A DNA stretch of 54,472 nt from an uncultured Eubacteriales bacterium (lineage in GTDB: Bacteria; Bacillota; Clostridia; Christensenellales; Aristaeellaceae): positions 1 through 54,472 of the forward strand of contig CACWZP010000021.1 of the NCBI GenBank assembly GCA_902765395.1, in the 5' to 3' direction. Under the pieces are notes generated by a model. That model saw only the letters and a program-made list of their open reading frames with translations, searched no databases and was not told the origin of the DNA. The position numbers were made by a program, and so were the translations under genes. Positions 42,476 through 50,383 of this stretch are shown piece by piece. The stretch's first letter is position 1. Every line of letters begins with the position of its first letter.

Positions 42476-43867
42476 CTATCGCTCGGGCTGCCAGGTCGCC
42501 AGGGCGGCGCAGCCCTCCGGGGTGACGGGCTTGATCCACTTGCCCCTGAACAGGTGCACCTGCATCAGCACATAGCGGATGGGCTCGTCCACATAGCAGC
42601 AGGCGAACACGACGAGGGTGGGCAGGTGCCACACCATGCCTGTGAGCCACACGCAGGGCAGCACCATCAGCCACATGAACACGATCTCCAGCACCGTGCC
42701 ATAGGTGGCGTCCCCGGCGGCGCGGAAGGTGTCGTTCTGGGTCCAGTTGCCCATGCGGATCAGGGCCGCCACGGCATAGACGCAGATCAGCCCGAAGGCA
42801 ATGTGGAAGCTCTCGCCCCGCATGCCCATCATGTTCAGTATGGGCGTGTGCAGCGCGATCAGCAGCGCGCCGATCAGGCCGATGAAGCCCTGGCACAGGT
42901 ACACCAGCCGCCAGGCCCGCTTGTAGGCCGTATCCAGCCGCCCCGCGCCCACCTCCGTGCCCACCAGCACCGAGGAGGCGTTGGAGAAGCCGGCGAAGAA
43001 GCCGATGACCAGGCCCTCCAGCGTGCGGAACACGGCGATGGCGGCGATGGCCTCCTCCGGCTGCCTGCCCAGCACGATGTTGATGACCATGTTGCCCAGG
43101 CCGATCAGCACCTCGTTGCAGATGATCGGGAAGCATTTCCTGAAATACGTGCCCACCAGCGCCTGGTCCCAGCGGAAGTGACGCGTGATGGCCAGCAGGT
43201 AGGGATGGCCCTTCGCCTTGGCCAGCGTCACCACCACGATCAGGTTCACGCCCTGGGCGATCAGCGTGGCCAGCGCCGCGCCGCGCACGCCCATGGCGGG
43301 AAGGCCAAAGTGGCCGAAAATGAGCACCCAGTTCAGGAAGATGTTCACCGCCACGGCGCTGAGGGAGCCGTACAGCGGCAGGCGCACCTGGCCCGTGCAG
43401 CGCAGCAGCGCGGACATGGCCATGGAGAGCACCATCAGCGGGTAGGAGAAGCCCACGATGCGCAGGTACTGGACGCCGATGGCCTGGATGGACGCCTTGT
43501 CGGTGTACAGCTTCATCACCAGCTCCGGAAACAGCGTTGCAAAGGCACAAAACAGCACCGCCACCGTCATCATGCAGGTGAGCGTCAGGCCGTAGGAGCG
43601 GTTGATGCCGTCGTCGTCCTTTGCGCCCCAGTACTGGGAAAAGAACAGCATGCCGCCGCCCACGAAGCCCCAGTAGGCCGAGAACATCAGCGAGGAAAAC
43701 TGGGCGCACAACCCCACCGCGCCCACCTCCAGGTTGCCCAGGGAGGCGATCATCATGGTGTCCACCATGGAACCGGTGGTGGTCAGCAGGTTTTGAAGCG
43801 CCACGGGCACGGCGATCACCGCGACCTTCCGCAGAAAGTCGCGCCAGGGAAAGGGAGTGGTTCTCAT
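42476..43867 (-). CDS. MATE-family multidrug/solute exporter
   Basis: This 463-residue membrane protein has twelve helices in two related bundles, as in Na+- or H+-driven MATE exporters. Typical features are VALQNLLTTTGSMVDTMM in helix 1, GVRGAALATLIAQG in the sixth helix region and ISTG-like loops. It starts 30 bases after the GNAT gene and is probably co-transcribed with it. Export of drugs or metabolites is possible; nothing identifies the substrate. Confidence 0.9.
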   Translation of the reverse strand: MRTTPFPWRDFLRKVAVIAVPVALQNLLTTTGSMVDTMMIASLGNLEVGAVGLCAQFSSLMFSAYWGFVGGGMLFFSQYWGAKDDDGINRSYGLTLTCMMTVAVLFCAFATLFPELVMKLYTDKASIQAIGVQYLRIVGFSYPLMVLSMAMSALLRCTGQVRLPLYGSLSAVAVNIFLNWVLIFGHFGLPAMGVRGAALATLIAQGVNLIVVVTLAKAKGHPYLLAITRHFRWDQALVGTYFRKCFPIICNEVLIGLGNMVINIVLGRQPEEAIAAIAVFRTLEGLVIGFFAGFSNASSVLVGTEVGAGRLDTAYKRAWRLVYLCQGFIGLIGALLIALHTPILNMMGMRGESFHIAFGLICVYAVAALIRMGNWTQNDTFRAAGDATYGTVLEIVFMWLMVLPCVWLTGMVWHLPTLVVFACCYVDEPIRYVLMQVHLFRGKWIKPVTPEGCAALATWQPER

Positions 43868-43897
43868 ATCGGCGGGATTCCTCTCGGTTGTATCTTT

Positions 43898-44404
43898 CTA
43901 TTGTACGGACGTCTTTTCGTAGGCCAGCCGGGGATCGTTGTCCTCGTACACATAGATCGTGCCGCAGTGGACAAAGCCCAGCTTTGCGAGCAGGCTCTGC
44001 ATGACGGTGTTGTCGCCGTGGGTATCGATGCGCAGGTGCCCGCACTGTTCAAACGCCCAGTCCAGGCAGAAGCGGCCGACGCCCTTCTCGGAGCCGTCCG
44101 TGGCGATGCGGTGCACGACGCCATAGGGGCTGTCGTCCAGCCACGCGCCGTCATTGATGACGCGGTAGGTCGGCTCGATGTCCCTGCCCTGGATGAAGAA
44201 AAACGTGCCCACGACGGCGCCCGCGTCGTTCAGGCAGACATAGCTGTTGCCGTTCTGGATATCGCTTCGGATCAGCGCCTCCGGCGGCCAGTTCCGGGGC
44301 CCCCACTGGTTCGGGTTGCCGTGCTCGGCCATGAAGCGCCGGGCGTAAGCATAGATCTCCATCATCCGCGCCACGTCTCTTTCGGTGGACTTCCTGATTT
44401 GCAT
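43898..44404 (-). CDS. GNAT-family N-acetyltransferase
   Basis: This 168-residue acetyl-CoA-dependent acyltransferase has the GNAT fold with a V-V-G-T-F-F-F strand, a pyrophosphate-binding loop in the divergent form GSEKGVGRFCLDW, and the late motif LRIDTHGDNTVMQSLLAKLGF. The start at ATG 44404 is favoured by GAGGTG seven bases upstream. Its gene leads the MATE exporter gene. The acceptor is unknown; small-molecule detoxification with export is one possible pairing. Confidence 0.85.
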   Translation of the reverse strand: MQIRKSTERDVARMMEIYAYARRFMAEHGNPNQWGPRNWPPEALIRSDIQNGNSYVCLNDAGAVVGTFFFIQGRDIEPTYRVINDGAWLDDSPYGVVHRIATDGSEKGVGRFCLDWAFEQCGHLRIDTHGDNTVMQSLLAKLGFVHCGTIYVYEDNDPRLAYEKTSVQ

Positions 44405-44423
44405 CCGCAATCACCTCACGCCC

Positions 44424-44451
44424 ATTATAGCATCAAATCGCGGAATGTACA
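44424..44451 (-). promoter_or_regulatory. Promoter for the GNAT-MATE pair
   Basis: On the minus strand TGTACA (44446-44451) and a consensus TATAAT (44424-44429) are 16 bases apart, close to the start codon. Confidence 0.5.
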
Positions 44452-44474
44452 GATAAGGTTAGTATAAACGTCTG

Positions 44475-44978
44475 TTATCTGTGGATATACATCCGCGACA
44501 TCTGCGGCTCGCCGTCGCCCTGGACCATGCAGAGAAACTCCCAGCCGTAGCGCTCGTAGAAGCCGATGTGGTCGGTGACCAGGTACAGCGGCGAAACGCC
44601 CCTCTGGCGCATGTCCTCCGCCGCCAGCTCCAGCAGCCGCCCCGCGATGCCACGGCCCCGGCAGGCCTCCTCCGTGTAGACGGCGCAGACGTTGGGCGAA
44701 AGGTCCCTGCGGTCGTGGAAGTCGTTTTCGATGATGCCCAGACCGCCGACGATGCGCTCGCCGTCCAGGCACAGGTACCAGCCGTAATCCGTCTCGCCGT
44801 CGATCAGGGCCTGCATGCGCACCCGGTAGGCTTCCTCCGGCACGCCCCACTTCCCGTGGAACCAGGCCGCCGCGCTCTGAAGCAGCTCCGGCCTGTCCCG
44901 CAGGCAGACCAGATGCCAGTCCCGATCTTCCCGGGCAGCGCCGCGATCCGGCCCGGCAGAGGTGATTCTTTCGTTCAT
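44475..44978 (-). CDS. GNAT-family N-acetyltransferase
   Basis: This 167-residue acetyltransferase has the classical coenzyme A loop in EEACRGRGIAGRLLE (Q/RxxGxG/A form), preceded by the strand LSPNVCAVYT and followed by LVTDHIGFYERYGWEFL. ATG 44978 follows GAGGG by seven bases. It has its own consensus promoter, so it is not part of the GNAT-MATE pair. Substrate unknown. Confidence 0.88.
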   Translation of the reverse strand: MNERITSAGPDRGAAREDRDWHLVCLRDRPELLQSAAAWFHGKWGVPEEAYRVRMQALIDGETDYGWYLCLDGERIVGGLGIIENDFHDRRDLSPNVCAVYTEEACRGRGIAGRLLELAAEDMRQRGVSPLYLVTDHIGFYERYGWEFLCMVQGDGEPQMSRMYIHR

Positions 44979-45037
44979 ATCCAAGCCCTCGCTTCATCTG
45001 TCGACAGTTGCCGCTTGCTCGGTATTCAACGCCTGTA

Positions 45038-45066
45038 ATTATACTGTCGCGCCGCGGCCATGTCAA
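45038..45066 (-). promoter_or_regulatory. Consensus promoter of the second GNAT gene
   Basis: TTGACA (45061-45066) and TATAAT (45038-45043), read on the minus strand, have a 17-base spacer: a perfect sigma-A core promoter. Confidence 0.75.
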
Positions 45067-45082
45067 TAAACGGCAAGCGAAT

Positions 45083-45105
45083 GCCGCCGGGATGCTCCCG
45101 GCGGC
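45083..45105 (-). terminator. Perfect GC-rich hairpin after trxB
   Basis: Ten-bp arms GCCGCCGGGA/TCCCGGCGGC enclose a three-base loop, 26 bases past the trxB stop. There is no good T-run, so termination may be partial. Confidence 0.55.
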
Positions 45106-45130
45106 ACATGATACTTGGAATACGGGGTTG

Positions 45131-46042
45131 TCAGTGCGCCTCGTTCACGTACTTCACGGCCTCGGTGGCGGCCATGGCGCCGTCGGCGGTGGCGGTCACC
45201 AGCTGGCGCAGGGCCTTGGCCCGGTTGTCCCCGGCCACGAACAGGCCCGGCGTGCGGGTGTGGCAGTCCTCGCCGGATGCGGCGTAGCCCGCGTCGTCCA
45301 GCTGCACAAGGGACGCAAAGTTCTGGTTCTCGGGCACCCGGCCCACGGCGATGAACAGGCCGTTCAGCTCGATCTGGCGGGTACTGCCGTCCAGCTTGTC
45401 GGTCACCTCGATGGCCTTCAGCCGCTTTTCGGCGATCAGACCGGTCACGTTGGCGTTGTAGATGATCTCCACGTTCGCCTTCTCCTTCAGGCGCGCGGCG
45501 TTGGTGTCGTCGCCCCGGAAGCTGTCGCGGCGGTGGATGAGATACACCTTCTGCGCCAGGTCGGAAAGGTACAGCGCGTCCTCCAGGGCGGTGTTGCCGC
45601 CGCCGACCACGGCCACGGTCTTGTTGCGATAGAAGTTGCCGTCGCAGGTGGCGCAGTAGGACACGCCCCGGCCCACCAGCCTGTCCTCGCCCTCCAGGCC
45701 CAGCTTGCGGTTCTCCGAGCCTGTGGCCAGGATGACGGCCTTCGCCTGGTAGCGGTTCTTGGGGGTGACGACGGTCTTAATGCCGCCCTCGTCCACGATC
45801 TCAACCGCCTTCTCGAACACGAACTCCGCGCCCAGGCCCTTGGCCTGCTCGTAGACTTTGTTGGAGAACTCGAAGCCGGAGATGTGGGCCTCCACGGGAT
45901 AGTTCTCGATATCCGGCGTGTTCAGGATCTGGCCGCCGAAGGTGACCGCCTCCAGCACCAGCACGGTTTTGGCGGCGCGGCGGGCGTAGATGGCCGCGGT
46001 CATGCCCGCGGGGCCCGCGCCGACGATGATGATGTCGTACAT
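45131..46042 (-). CDS. trxB: Thioredoxin reductase
   Basis: This 303-residue flavoprotein reduces thioredoxin with NADPH. It has the FAD motif IVGAGPAGM at the start, the redox pair Cys130/Cys133 in CATCDG, the NADPH motif VVGGGNTALEDALY, and GLFVAGDNR near the end. ATG 46042 follows GGAGGG. One base separates it from the trxA stop region, so the two are coupled. It is the last gene of the peroxide-stress operon. Confidence 0.95.
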   Translation of the reverse strand: MYDIIIVGAGPAGMTAAIYARRAAKTVLVLEAVTFGGQILNTPDIENYPVEAHISGFEFSNKVYEQAKGLGAEFVFEKAVEIVDEGGIKTVVTPKNRYQAKAVILATGSENRKLGLEGEDRLVGRGVSYCATCDGNFYRNKTVAVVGGGNTALEDALYLSDLAQKVYLIHRRDSFRGDDTNAARLKEKANVEIIYNANVTGLIAEKRLKAIEVTDKLDGSTRQIELNGLFIAVGRVPENQNFASLVQLDDAGYAASGEDCHTRTPGLFVAGDNRAKALRQLVTATADGAMAATEAVKYVNEAH

Positions 46043-46043
46043 A

Positions 46044-46355
46044 TCAGCCCTCCACCAGCGCGGCGATGGCATCCCTGGGGATCAGGCCCACGTTGCGGTT
46101 GACCTCCTCGCCGCCCTTGAACACCACCAGGCAGGGGATGGACGTCACGTCGTACTCGTCCGCCAGCTCGTCCTCCTCGTCGATGTCGATGGACACGATC
46201 TTGTAGCCGGGGTTGCCCGCGGCCAGCTCGTCCAGCATGGGCTTCATGGCCTGGCACGGGCCGCACCAGCCCGCGTTGAAATCCGCCAGCACCGGGATGT
46301 CGTTCTTCAGAACTTCGCTTTCAAAATTGGCCTTGGTCACTTCGATCACAGACAT
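46044..46355 (-). CDS. trxA: Thioredoxin
   Basis: This 103-residue thiol-disulphide protein has the active site WCGPC (Cys31, Cys34) and the cis-proline motif TSIPCLVVFKGG. It starts at ATG 46355, four bases after the MarR-type gene. It would recycle the peroxidase encoded two genes upstream and be recycled by TrxB. Confidence 0.95.
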   Translation of the reverse strand: MSVIEVTKANFESEVLKNDIPVLADFNAGWCGPCQAMKPMLDELAAGNPGYKIVSIDIDEEDELADEYDVTSIPCLVVFKGGEEVNRNVGLIPRDAIAALVEG

Positions 46356-46358
46356 GTT

Positions 46359-46802
46359 TCACAACTCCTTTTCGATATTCATGAGTACTTTTCCGATGAG
46401 TTCGCCCAGCCGGATGGCCTCATCTGCGGACAGGCCCAGGCAGTTCGCCATCTTCTCGGGCACGGAAAGGGCTTCGTCCTGAAGCCGCTCCCCCGCCTCC
46501 GTCAGGTGGATGATCAGGCTGCGCTCGTCCCGGGGGTCGCGTCGGCGGGTCAGGTACCCCTTCTGCTCCAGCTTTTTGAGCACGGGCGTCAGCGTGCTGG
46601 GGTCCAGCAGCAGCGCCCGGCTCACGTCCTTGGCGCTGCCGCCGCCCATCTCCCAGAAGTACATCATCACCACGTATTGTGTGTAGCTCAGGTTCAGCTT
46701 ATCCAGCATGGGCTGGTAGCGCCGGGTGATCTCCTTGGAGCAGAGGTACAGCGGAAAGCACAGCTGGTTGCGCAGGCGCAGGCTTTCGTAGGGATCGGCC
46801 AT
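46359..46802 (-). CDS. ohrR: OhrR-type organic-peroxide sensing repressor (MarR family)
   Basis: This 147-residue winged-helix protein probably represses its own operon and lets go when its cysteine is oxidised. LRNQLCFPLYLCSKEI puts a Cys at position 15, the same position as the sensing Cys15 of Bacillus OhrR, and a second Cys at 21. The DNA-binding part has LLLDPSTLTPVLKKLEQKGYLTRRRDPRDERS. It lies between gpx and trxA, and a matching operator sits on the operon promoter. No ohr gene is in the window, so here the regulator is tied to a glutathione-peroxidase-like enzyme. Confidence 0.9.
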   Translation of the reverse strand: MADPYESLRLRNQLCFPLYLCSKEITRRYQPMLDKLNLSYTQYVVMMYFWEMGGGSAKDVSRALLLDPSTLTPVLKKLEQKGYLTRRRDPRDERSLIIHLTEAGERLQDEALSVPEKMANCLGLSADEAIRLGELIGKVLMNIEKEL

Positions 46803-46803
46803 A

Positions 46804-47343
46804 TCAGATCAGCGCGGCGATGTCCGCCTCGAAGGAGGCCGGTTCGCTGGTGGGATTATAGCGCTTGACCACGTTGCCCTCCCGGTCCACCAGGAACTTG
46901 GTGAAGTTCCACTTGATGTCACCCGGCTTCTTGCAGGTGGTGCTGATCTTGGCGATCATGGCCATGGCGGCCTTGTTCTTCATGCCCTCCACCTTCTCGT
47001 CGGGCTGGGCTTCCTTCAGGAAGGTGTACAGCGGCTCCTCGCCTTCGCCGTTCACGTCGATCTTGGCCAGCTGGTCGAACTGGGTCTTGTACTTGGCGGT
47101 GCAGAACTCGTGGATCTCGCTGTCGTCACCGGGGGCCTGGTGGCCGAACTGGTTGCAGGGGAAGTCCAGCACCTCGAAGCCCTGGTCGTGATACTTCTCA
47201 TACAGCGCCTCCAGCGCCGCGTACTGGGGCGTGAAGCCGCAGCCGGTGGCGGTATTGACGATCAGCAGCACCCTGCCCTTCAGGTCGGCCAGGTTCAAAG
47301 TGGCGCCCTTGCGGGCCTTGACGGTGTAATCATAGATGCTCAT
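46804..47343 (-). CDS. Glutathione-peroxidase-family thiol peroxidase
   Basis: This 179-residue enzyme reduces hydroperoxides, in bacteria usually with thioredoxin as donor. The peroxidatic Cys35 lies in NTATGCGFTPQY (a Cys, not selenocysteine), with FPCNQFG and KWNFTKFLVD completing the tetrad. ATG 47343 follows AAAGGAGG. It is the first gene of the gpx-ohrR-trxA-trxB operon, and the thioredoxin system encoded downstream fits the donor role. Confidence 0.93.
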   Translation of the reverse strand: MSIYDYTVKARKGATLNLADLKGRVLLIVNTATGCGFTPQYAALEALYEKYHDQGFEVLDFPCNQFGHQAPGDDSEIHEFCTAKYKTQFDQLAKIDVNGEGEEPLYTFLKEAQPDEKVEGMKNKAAMAMIAKISTTCKKPGDIKWNFTKFLVDREGNVVKRYNPTSEPASFEADIAALI

Positions 47344-47367
47344 GGTGTGAACCTCCTTTATTTTGTT

Positions 47368-47382
47368 TACAAATTGATTGTA
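47368..47382. promoter_or_regulatory. OhrR-like operator on the peroxide operon promoter
   Basis: The 15-base sequence TACAAATTGATTGTA has TACAA/TTGTA arms like the known OhrR boxes of Bacillus, and it overlaps the -10 box. The repressor gene is second in the operon, so this is probably autoregulation released by peroxide. Confidence 0.7.
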
Positions 47383-47405
47383 TCAAATTAATTTAGCCCT
47401 GTCAA
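47377..47405 (-). promoter_or_regulatory. Promoter of the peroxide-stress operon
   Basis: TTGACA (47400-47405) and TACAAT (47377-47382), read on the minus strand, are 17 bases apart, giving a leader of about 25 bases before gpx. Confidence 0.75.
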
Positions 47406-47426
47406 TAGGTTATTGAAGCCTATTGA
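47402..47426. repeat. Inverted repeat overlapping the -35 box
   Basis: Eight-base arms TCAATAGG and CCTATTGA are perfect complements around a nine-base spacer. The left arm covers the -35 box of the peroxide operon, so it could be a second regulator site. Confidence 0.5.
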
Positions 47427-47501
47427 TGTTAATATTATGTAAATCCAAAAGACTGCAAGAACCGACGGCTTCATCTTGGGTTCTTCACGTTTCCTGGGAA
47501 T

Positions 47502-47621
47502 CCCCCTCTCAGGCAGCCAGCGGCTGCCAGTTCTCCCCCTCACGGGGGCGAGCCAAGCGCAAACAGAAACCGTTGCTCACTTCCGTTGGAGGGATGCTTC
47601 CCCATATTTCCGTGATGATCC
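47502..47621. repeat. Dispersed intergenic element, short copy
   Basis: The first 56 bases (47502-47557) match 50384-50439 closely, including the hairpin-forming CCCCCTCACGGGGG and GAGCCAAG. The last 24 (47598-47621) match 50666-50689 at 20 positions. The inner part is about 40 bases, against about 226 in the other copy. No open frame of note is present. With the gpx promoter, this accounts for the gene-free stretch 47344-47656; nothing else is seen in it. Confidence 0.6.
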
Positions 47622-47656
47622 TCATTCTTCCCGGCTCATGGCCGTCGTATGCTCGA

Positions 47657-48523
47657 TCAGCAGAACTCCATCGAGTATGCGATTTCCCGCGCCTCTCCGG
47701 CCTCCAGGCACTGGATGCCCTTCTTCTGGTCGATGGTGCCGGCGAAGCCCTCGTCGTCGGTGCGTCCGAACCAGGGCTCCAGGCAGATGAAAGGCCCCTT
47801 GGGGTTGGCCCAGACAGCCAGCATCGGGAACCCGGCGCAGTCCAGCATCACCCAGGGCTTCCCGTCCGGCCCGGCGATGCCCACGCGCTGCACCTGGCCG
47901 TCCTCGAAGATCCAGGTGTCCGGAATGTCCGAACGGTATTTGGCGCGGCCATCCGCCAGCGGGATCGGCTTCTCTTCCGTCACGGCGTAGCCCGCGGGGC
48001 TGGCGCTGACGCAGCGCAGCGCATTCGCGCCGGGGAACAGTATGGAGCAGTCCTCCTTGGCCACCCCAGGCGGCAGCATGAACCCAGGATGCCCGCCGAT
48101 GGAGAAGTACATCCGCCCGTCGCCCCGGTTCTCAACCGTCCATCCCACATGGAGCTGCCGCTCCTCCAGGCGGTGGGACACGGTGAGGCGGAATTCATAG
48201 GGATAGCGCTCCCGCGTCCAGTCCGTGGCCTTGAGGCGGTGCGTGACGGTCCCGTCGCCCGCCTCCAGGCAGGCGAAGTCCAGGTCGCGGGCAAAGCCGT
48301 GCTGGGTGGGCATGGGATACTCCCGGTCACCCACGCGGTACTTTCCGTTCATCACCTTGCCCACGAACGGGAACAGGATCGGGGCGTGACGGTTCCAGAC
48401 GGCGGCGTCGCCGGTCCAGATGCGCTCCAGCTTTCGCGCCTTGTCGTAGACGCTGACCAGCTCCGCGCCGGCGTCGGCGACGCTCACCCGCAGGGCTTCG
48501 TTTTCAATGATATGTGTGGACAT
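47657..48523 (-). CDS. Aldose 1-epimerase-like protein
   Basis: This 288-residue beta-sandwich protein probably interconverts the alpha and beta anomers of a sugar or sugar phosphate. It has the family features RHAPILFPFVGK, a conserved His in PTQHGFARDLDF and another in IGGHPGFMLP, and the late acidic residue in FICLEPWFGRTD. ATG 48523 follows AGGAGGTG. It resembles the LacX-type subgroup. It is divergent from the sirtuin gene and has no pathway partner next to it. Confidence 0.87.
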   Translation of the reverse strand: MSTHIIENEALRVSVADAGAELVSVYDKARKLERIWTGDAAVWNRHAPILFPFVGKVMNGKYRVGDREYPMPTQHGFARDLDFACLEAGDGTVTHRLKATDWTRERYPYEFRLTVSHRLEERQLHVGWTVENRGDGRMYFSIGGHPGFMLPPGVAKEDCSILFPGANALRCVSASPAGYAVTEEKPIPLADGRAKYRSDIPDTWIFEDGQVQRVGIAGPDGKPWVMLDCAGFPMLAVWANPKGPFICLEPWFGRTDDEGFAGTIDQKKGIQCLEAGEAREIAYSMEFC

Positions 48524-48624
48524 GCCGCACCTCCTGAAATATGTTTTCCGTCCTTTTCCAACATTATAGCAGGCGGCCTCGCCCGCTGTCCAGCGTGTGG
48601 GGAAATTATGCCCGCTCCACGCGG

Positions 48625-48653
48625 TTGAAAATGACTGGCCGCTGTGGTATGCT
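48625..48653 (+). promoter_or_regulatory. Promoter of the sirtuin gene, suggesting a leaderless mRNA
   Basis: TTGAAA (48625-48630) and TATGCT (48648-48653) are 17 bases apart. Transcription would begin at about 48659-48661, on the ATG itself. Confidence 0.5.
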
Positions 48654-48659
48654 AAGATC

Positions 48660-49457
48660 ATGAAGACGGATTTTTCGACAGAGCGTGAAAAGCACAACTA
48701 CTTCAGCCGCATGAGCGACGCCCAGCGGCTGGATGCCTTTGCCACGATGCTCGCCTGGGCGGAAAGCGCCGTGTTCCTGGGCGGCGCGGGCGTGTCCACC
48801 GAGAGCGGCATCCCCGACTTTCGCAGCAAAAACGGCTTGTACCACAGGAGCGAAAAGCGCTTCTCGCGATACAAGCCGGAATACCTGTTGAGCTATGACT
48901 GCCTGCGCAGCGAGCCGGAGGTATTCTTCGACTTCTACCGCCGCAATCTGGACGCGCGAAACGTCGAACCCAACGCGGCTCACCTGCGCCTGGCGGAATG
49001 GGAAGCCTCCGGGCGGCTGACGGGTGTCGTCACCCAAAACATCGACGGCCTCCACCAGAAGGCCGGAAGCCGGAACGTTCAGGAGATCCACGGCACCATC
49101 TGGAAGAGCCACTGCGTGTCCTGCAAGGCGGCCTACGGCGTGGATTTCATATTCGACAGCCCCGACCCCGTGCCCCGCTGTCCGAAGTGCGGCAAGATGG
49201 TGCGGCCCGACGTGACGCTGTACGGCGAGTTCCTTCCCAAGGAGGCCCACGCCAACGCCCTGCGCATGATCCAGCGGGCGGACCTGCTGATCATTGGCGG
49301 CACATCGCTGGAGGTGGGCTCCGCGGCCAACCTGGCCCACCAGTACCACGGCAAATACCTGGTCATCGTCAACAAGGGCAAGACCCACATGGAGGGCATG
49401 GCCGACCTGGTGTTCCACGACAGCATCGTGAAGGTGCTGACCGCTGTATCGCCGTAG
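48660..49457 (+). CDS. cobB: Sirtuin, NAD-dependent protein deacylase
   Basis: This 265-residue enzyme removes acyl groups from protein lysines using NAD. It has GAGVSTESGIPDFRS (43-56), TQNIDGLHQKAG, catalytic His144 in EIHGT, four zinc cysteines (152, 155, 174, 177) and the late GTSLEVGSA. ATG 48660 has no ribosome site; the open frame extends upstream to 48597 but the promoter lies within that part. The fructosamine kinase gene starts 34 bases after its stop, and the two are probably co-transcribed, joining deacylation with repair of sugar-damaged lysines. Confidence 0.93.
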   Translation: MKTDFSTEREKHNYFSRMSDAQRLDAFATMLAWAESAVFLGGAGVSTESGIPDFRSKNGLYHRSEKRFSRYKPEYLLSYDCLRSEPEVFFDFYRRNLDARNVEPNAAHLRLAEWEASGRLTGVVTQNIDGLHQKAGSRNVQEIHGTIWKSHCVSCKAAYGVDFIFDSPDPVPRCPKCGKMVRPDVTLYGEFLPKEAHANALRMIQRADLLIIGGTSLEVGSAANLAHQYHGKYLVIVNKGKTHMEGMADLVFHDSIVKVLTAVSP

Positions 49458-49491
49458 ACAGATTACACAAAGCCGCGAGGAGGACTGAACG

Positions 49492-50349
49492 ATGCTCCGG
49501 GAAACCCTCGAAAACCGCTTCGGCGCTCAGCTGGCGGACGCCGCGCCCGTCTCAGGCGGCGACATCAACGCCGCTTATCGCCTGACGCTCACGGACGGGA
49601 CCCGCGTCTTCATGAAGGCCAATCGCGCCGCCTCCCCCGCCTTCTTCCAGGCGGAGGCGGACGGCCTCGCCGCCATTCGGAACACCGGGGCCATCGGCGT
49701 GCCGGAAGTGATCGCCGCCGGAAGCGACGAAGGATACGGCAGCTTCCTGCTGCTGGAATGGATCGAGGCTGCGCCGCAGAAGCGCGACTTCTGGGAGGCC
49801 TTCGGCCACAGCCTGGCTCGGATGCACCTCGCCCACGCGGATCGCTTCGGCTGGGTGCGGAACAACTACATCGGCTCCAGCCCGCAGGTCAACGCGCCCC
49901 GCGAAAGCTGGATCGCCTTCTTCCGGGACTGCCGCCTCGCGCCGCAGTTCAAGCGAGCGCAGCACCGGTTTGACACGGATATGCGCAGGCGCGTCACCTG
50001 CCTGCTGGACCACCTGGGCGATTGGCTCGTCGAGCCGCCCCGCCCTTCCCTGCTCCACGGCGATCTCTGGTCCGGCAACTTTATCACCGGCACTGACGGC
50101 CAGGCCTGGCTCATCGACCCGGCGGCGTATGTCGGTCACGCGGAGGCAGATCTTGCCATGACAGAGCTGTTCGGCGGCTTCCACCCGCGCTTCTATGCCG
50201 CTTACCAGGAGGTCAATCCGCTCCAAAACGGCTACGACGAACGCCGCGACCTGTACAACCTCTACCACCTGCTGAATCACCTGAACCTGTTTGGAAGCGG
50301 TTATCTTTCCCCGGTGGAGCGCATCATAAGGCGATATGCCGGGCGGTGA
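49492..50349 (+). CDS. Fructosamine-3-kinase family protein
   Basis: This 285-residue kinase would phosphorylate the sugar attached to glycated lysines or small amines, which makes it fall off. It has APVSGGDINAAYRL at the N-lobe, FMKAN with the ATP-binding Lys, LLHGDLWSGNF with the catalytic Asp and Asn, and IDPAAYVGHAEADLAM, which is characteristic of the FN3K family. It starts at ATG 49492 behind GAGGA. A ribulosamine- or erythrulosamine-type substrate is also possible. Confidence 0.9.
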   Translation: MLRETLENRFGAQLADAAPVSGGDINAAYRLTLTDGTRVFMKANRAASPAFFQAEADGLAAIRNTGAIGVPEVIAAGSDEGYGSFLLLEWIEAAPQKRDFWEAFGHSLARMHLAHADRFGWVRNNYIGSSPQVNAPRESWIAFFRDCRLAPQFKRAQHRFDTDMRRRVTCLLDHLGDWLVEPPRPSLLHGDLWSGNFITGTDGQAWLIDPAAYVGHAEADLAMTELFGGFHPRFYAAYQEVNPLQNGYDERRDLYNLYHLLNHLNLFGSGYLSPVERIIRRYAGR

Positions 50350-50383
50350 CATAAAAAAGGTTCATCGCGTTATCCTGGAAATG

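Noticed and set aside
43898-45066. Two GNAT genes as a toxin-antitoxin pair
   Set aside because: Both are ordinary acetyltransferases on the same strand with separate promoters and no ribbon-helix-helix antitoxin gene.
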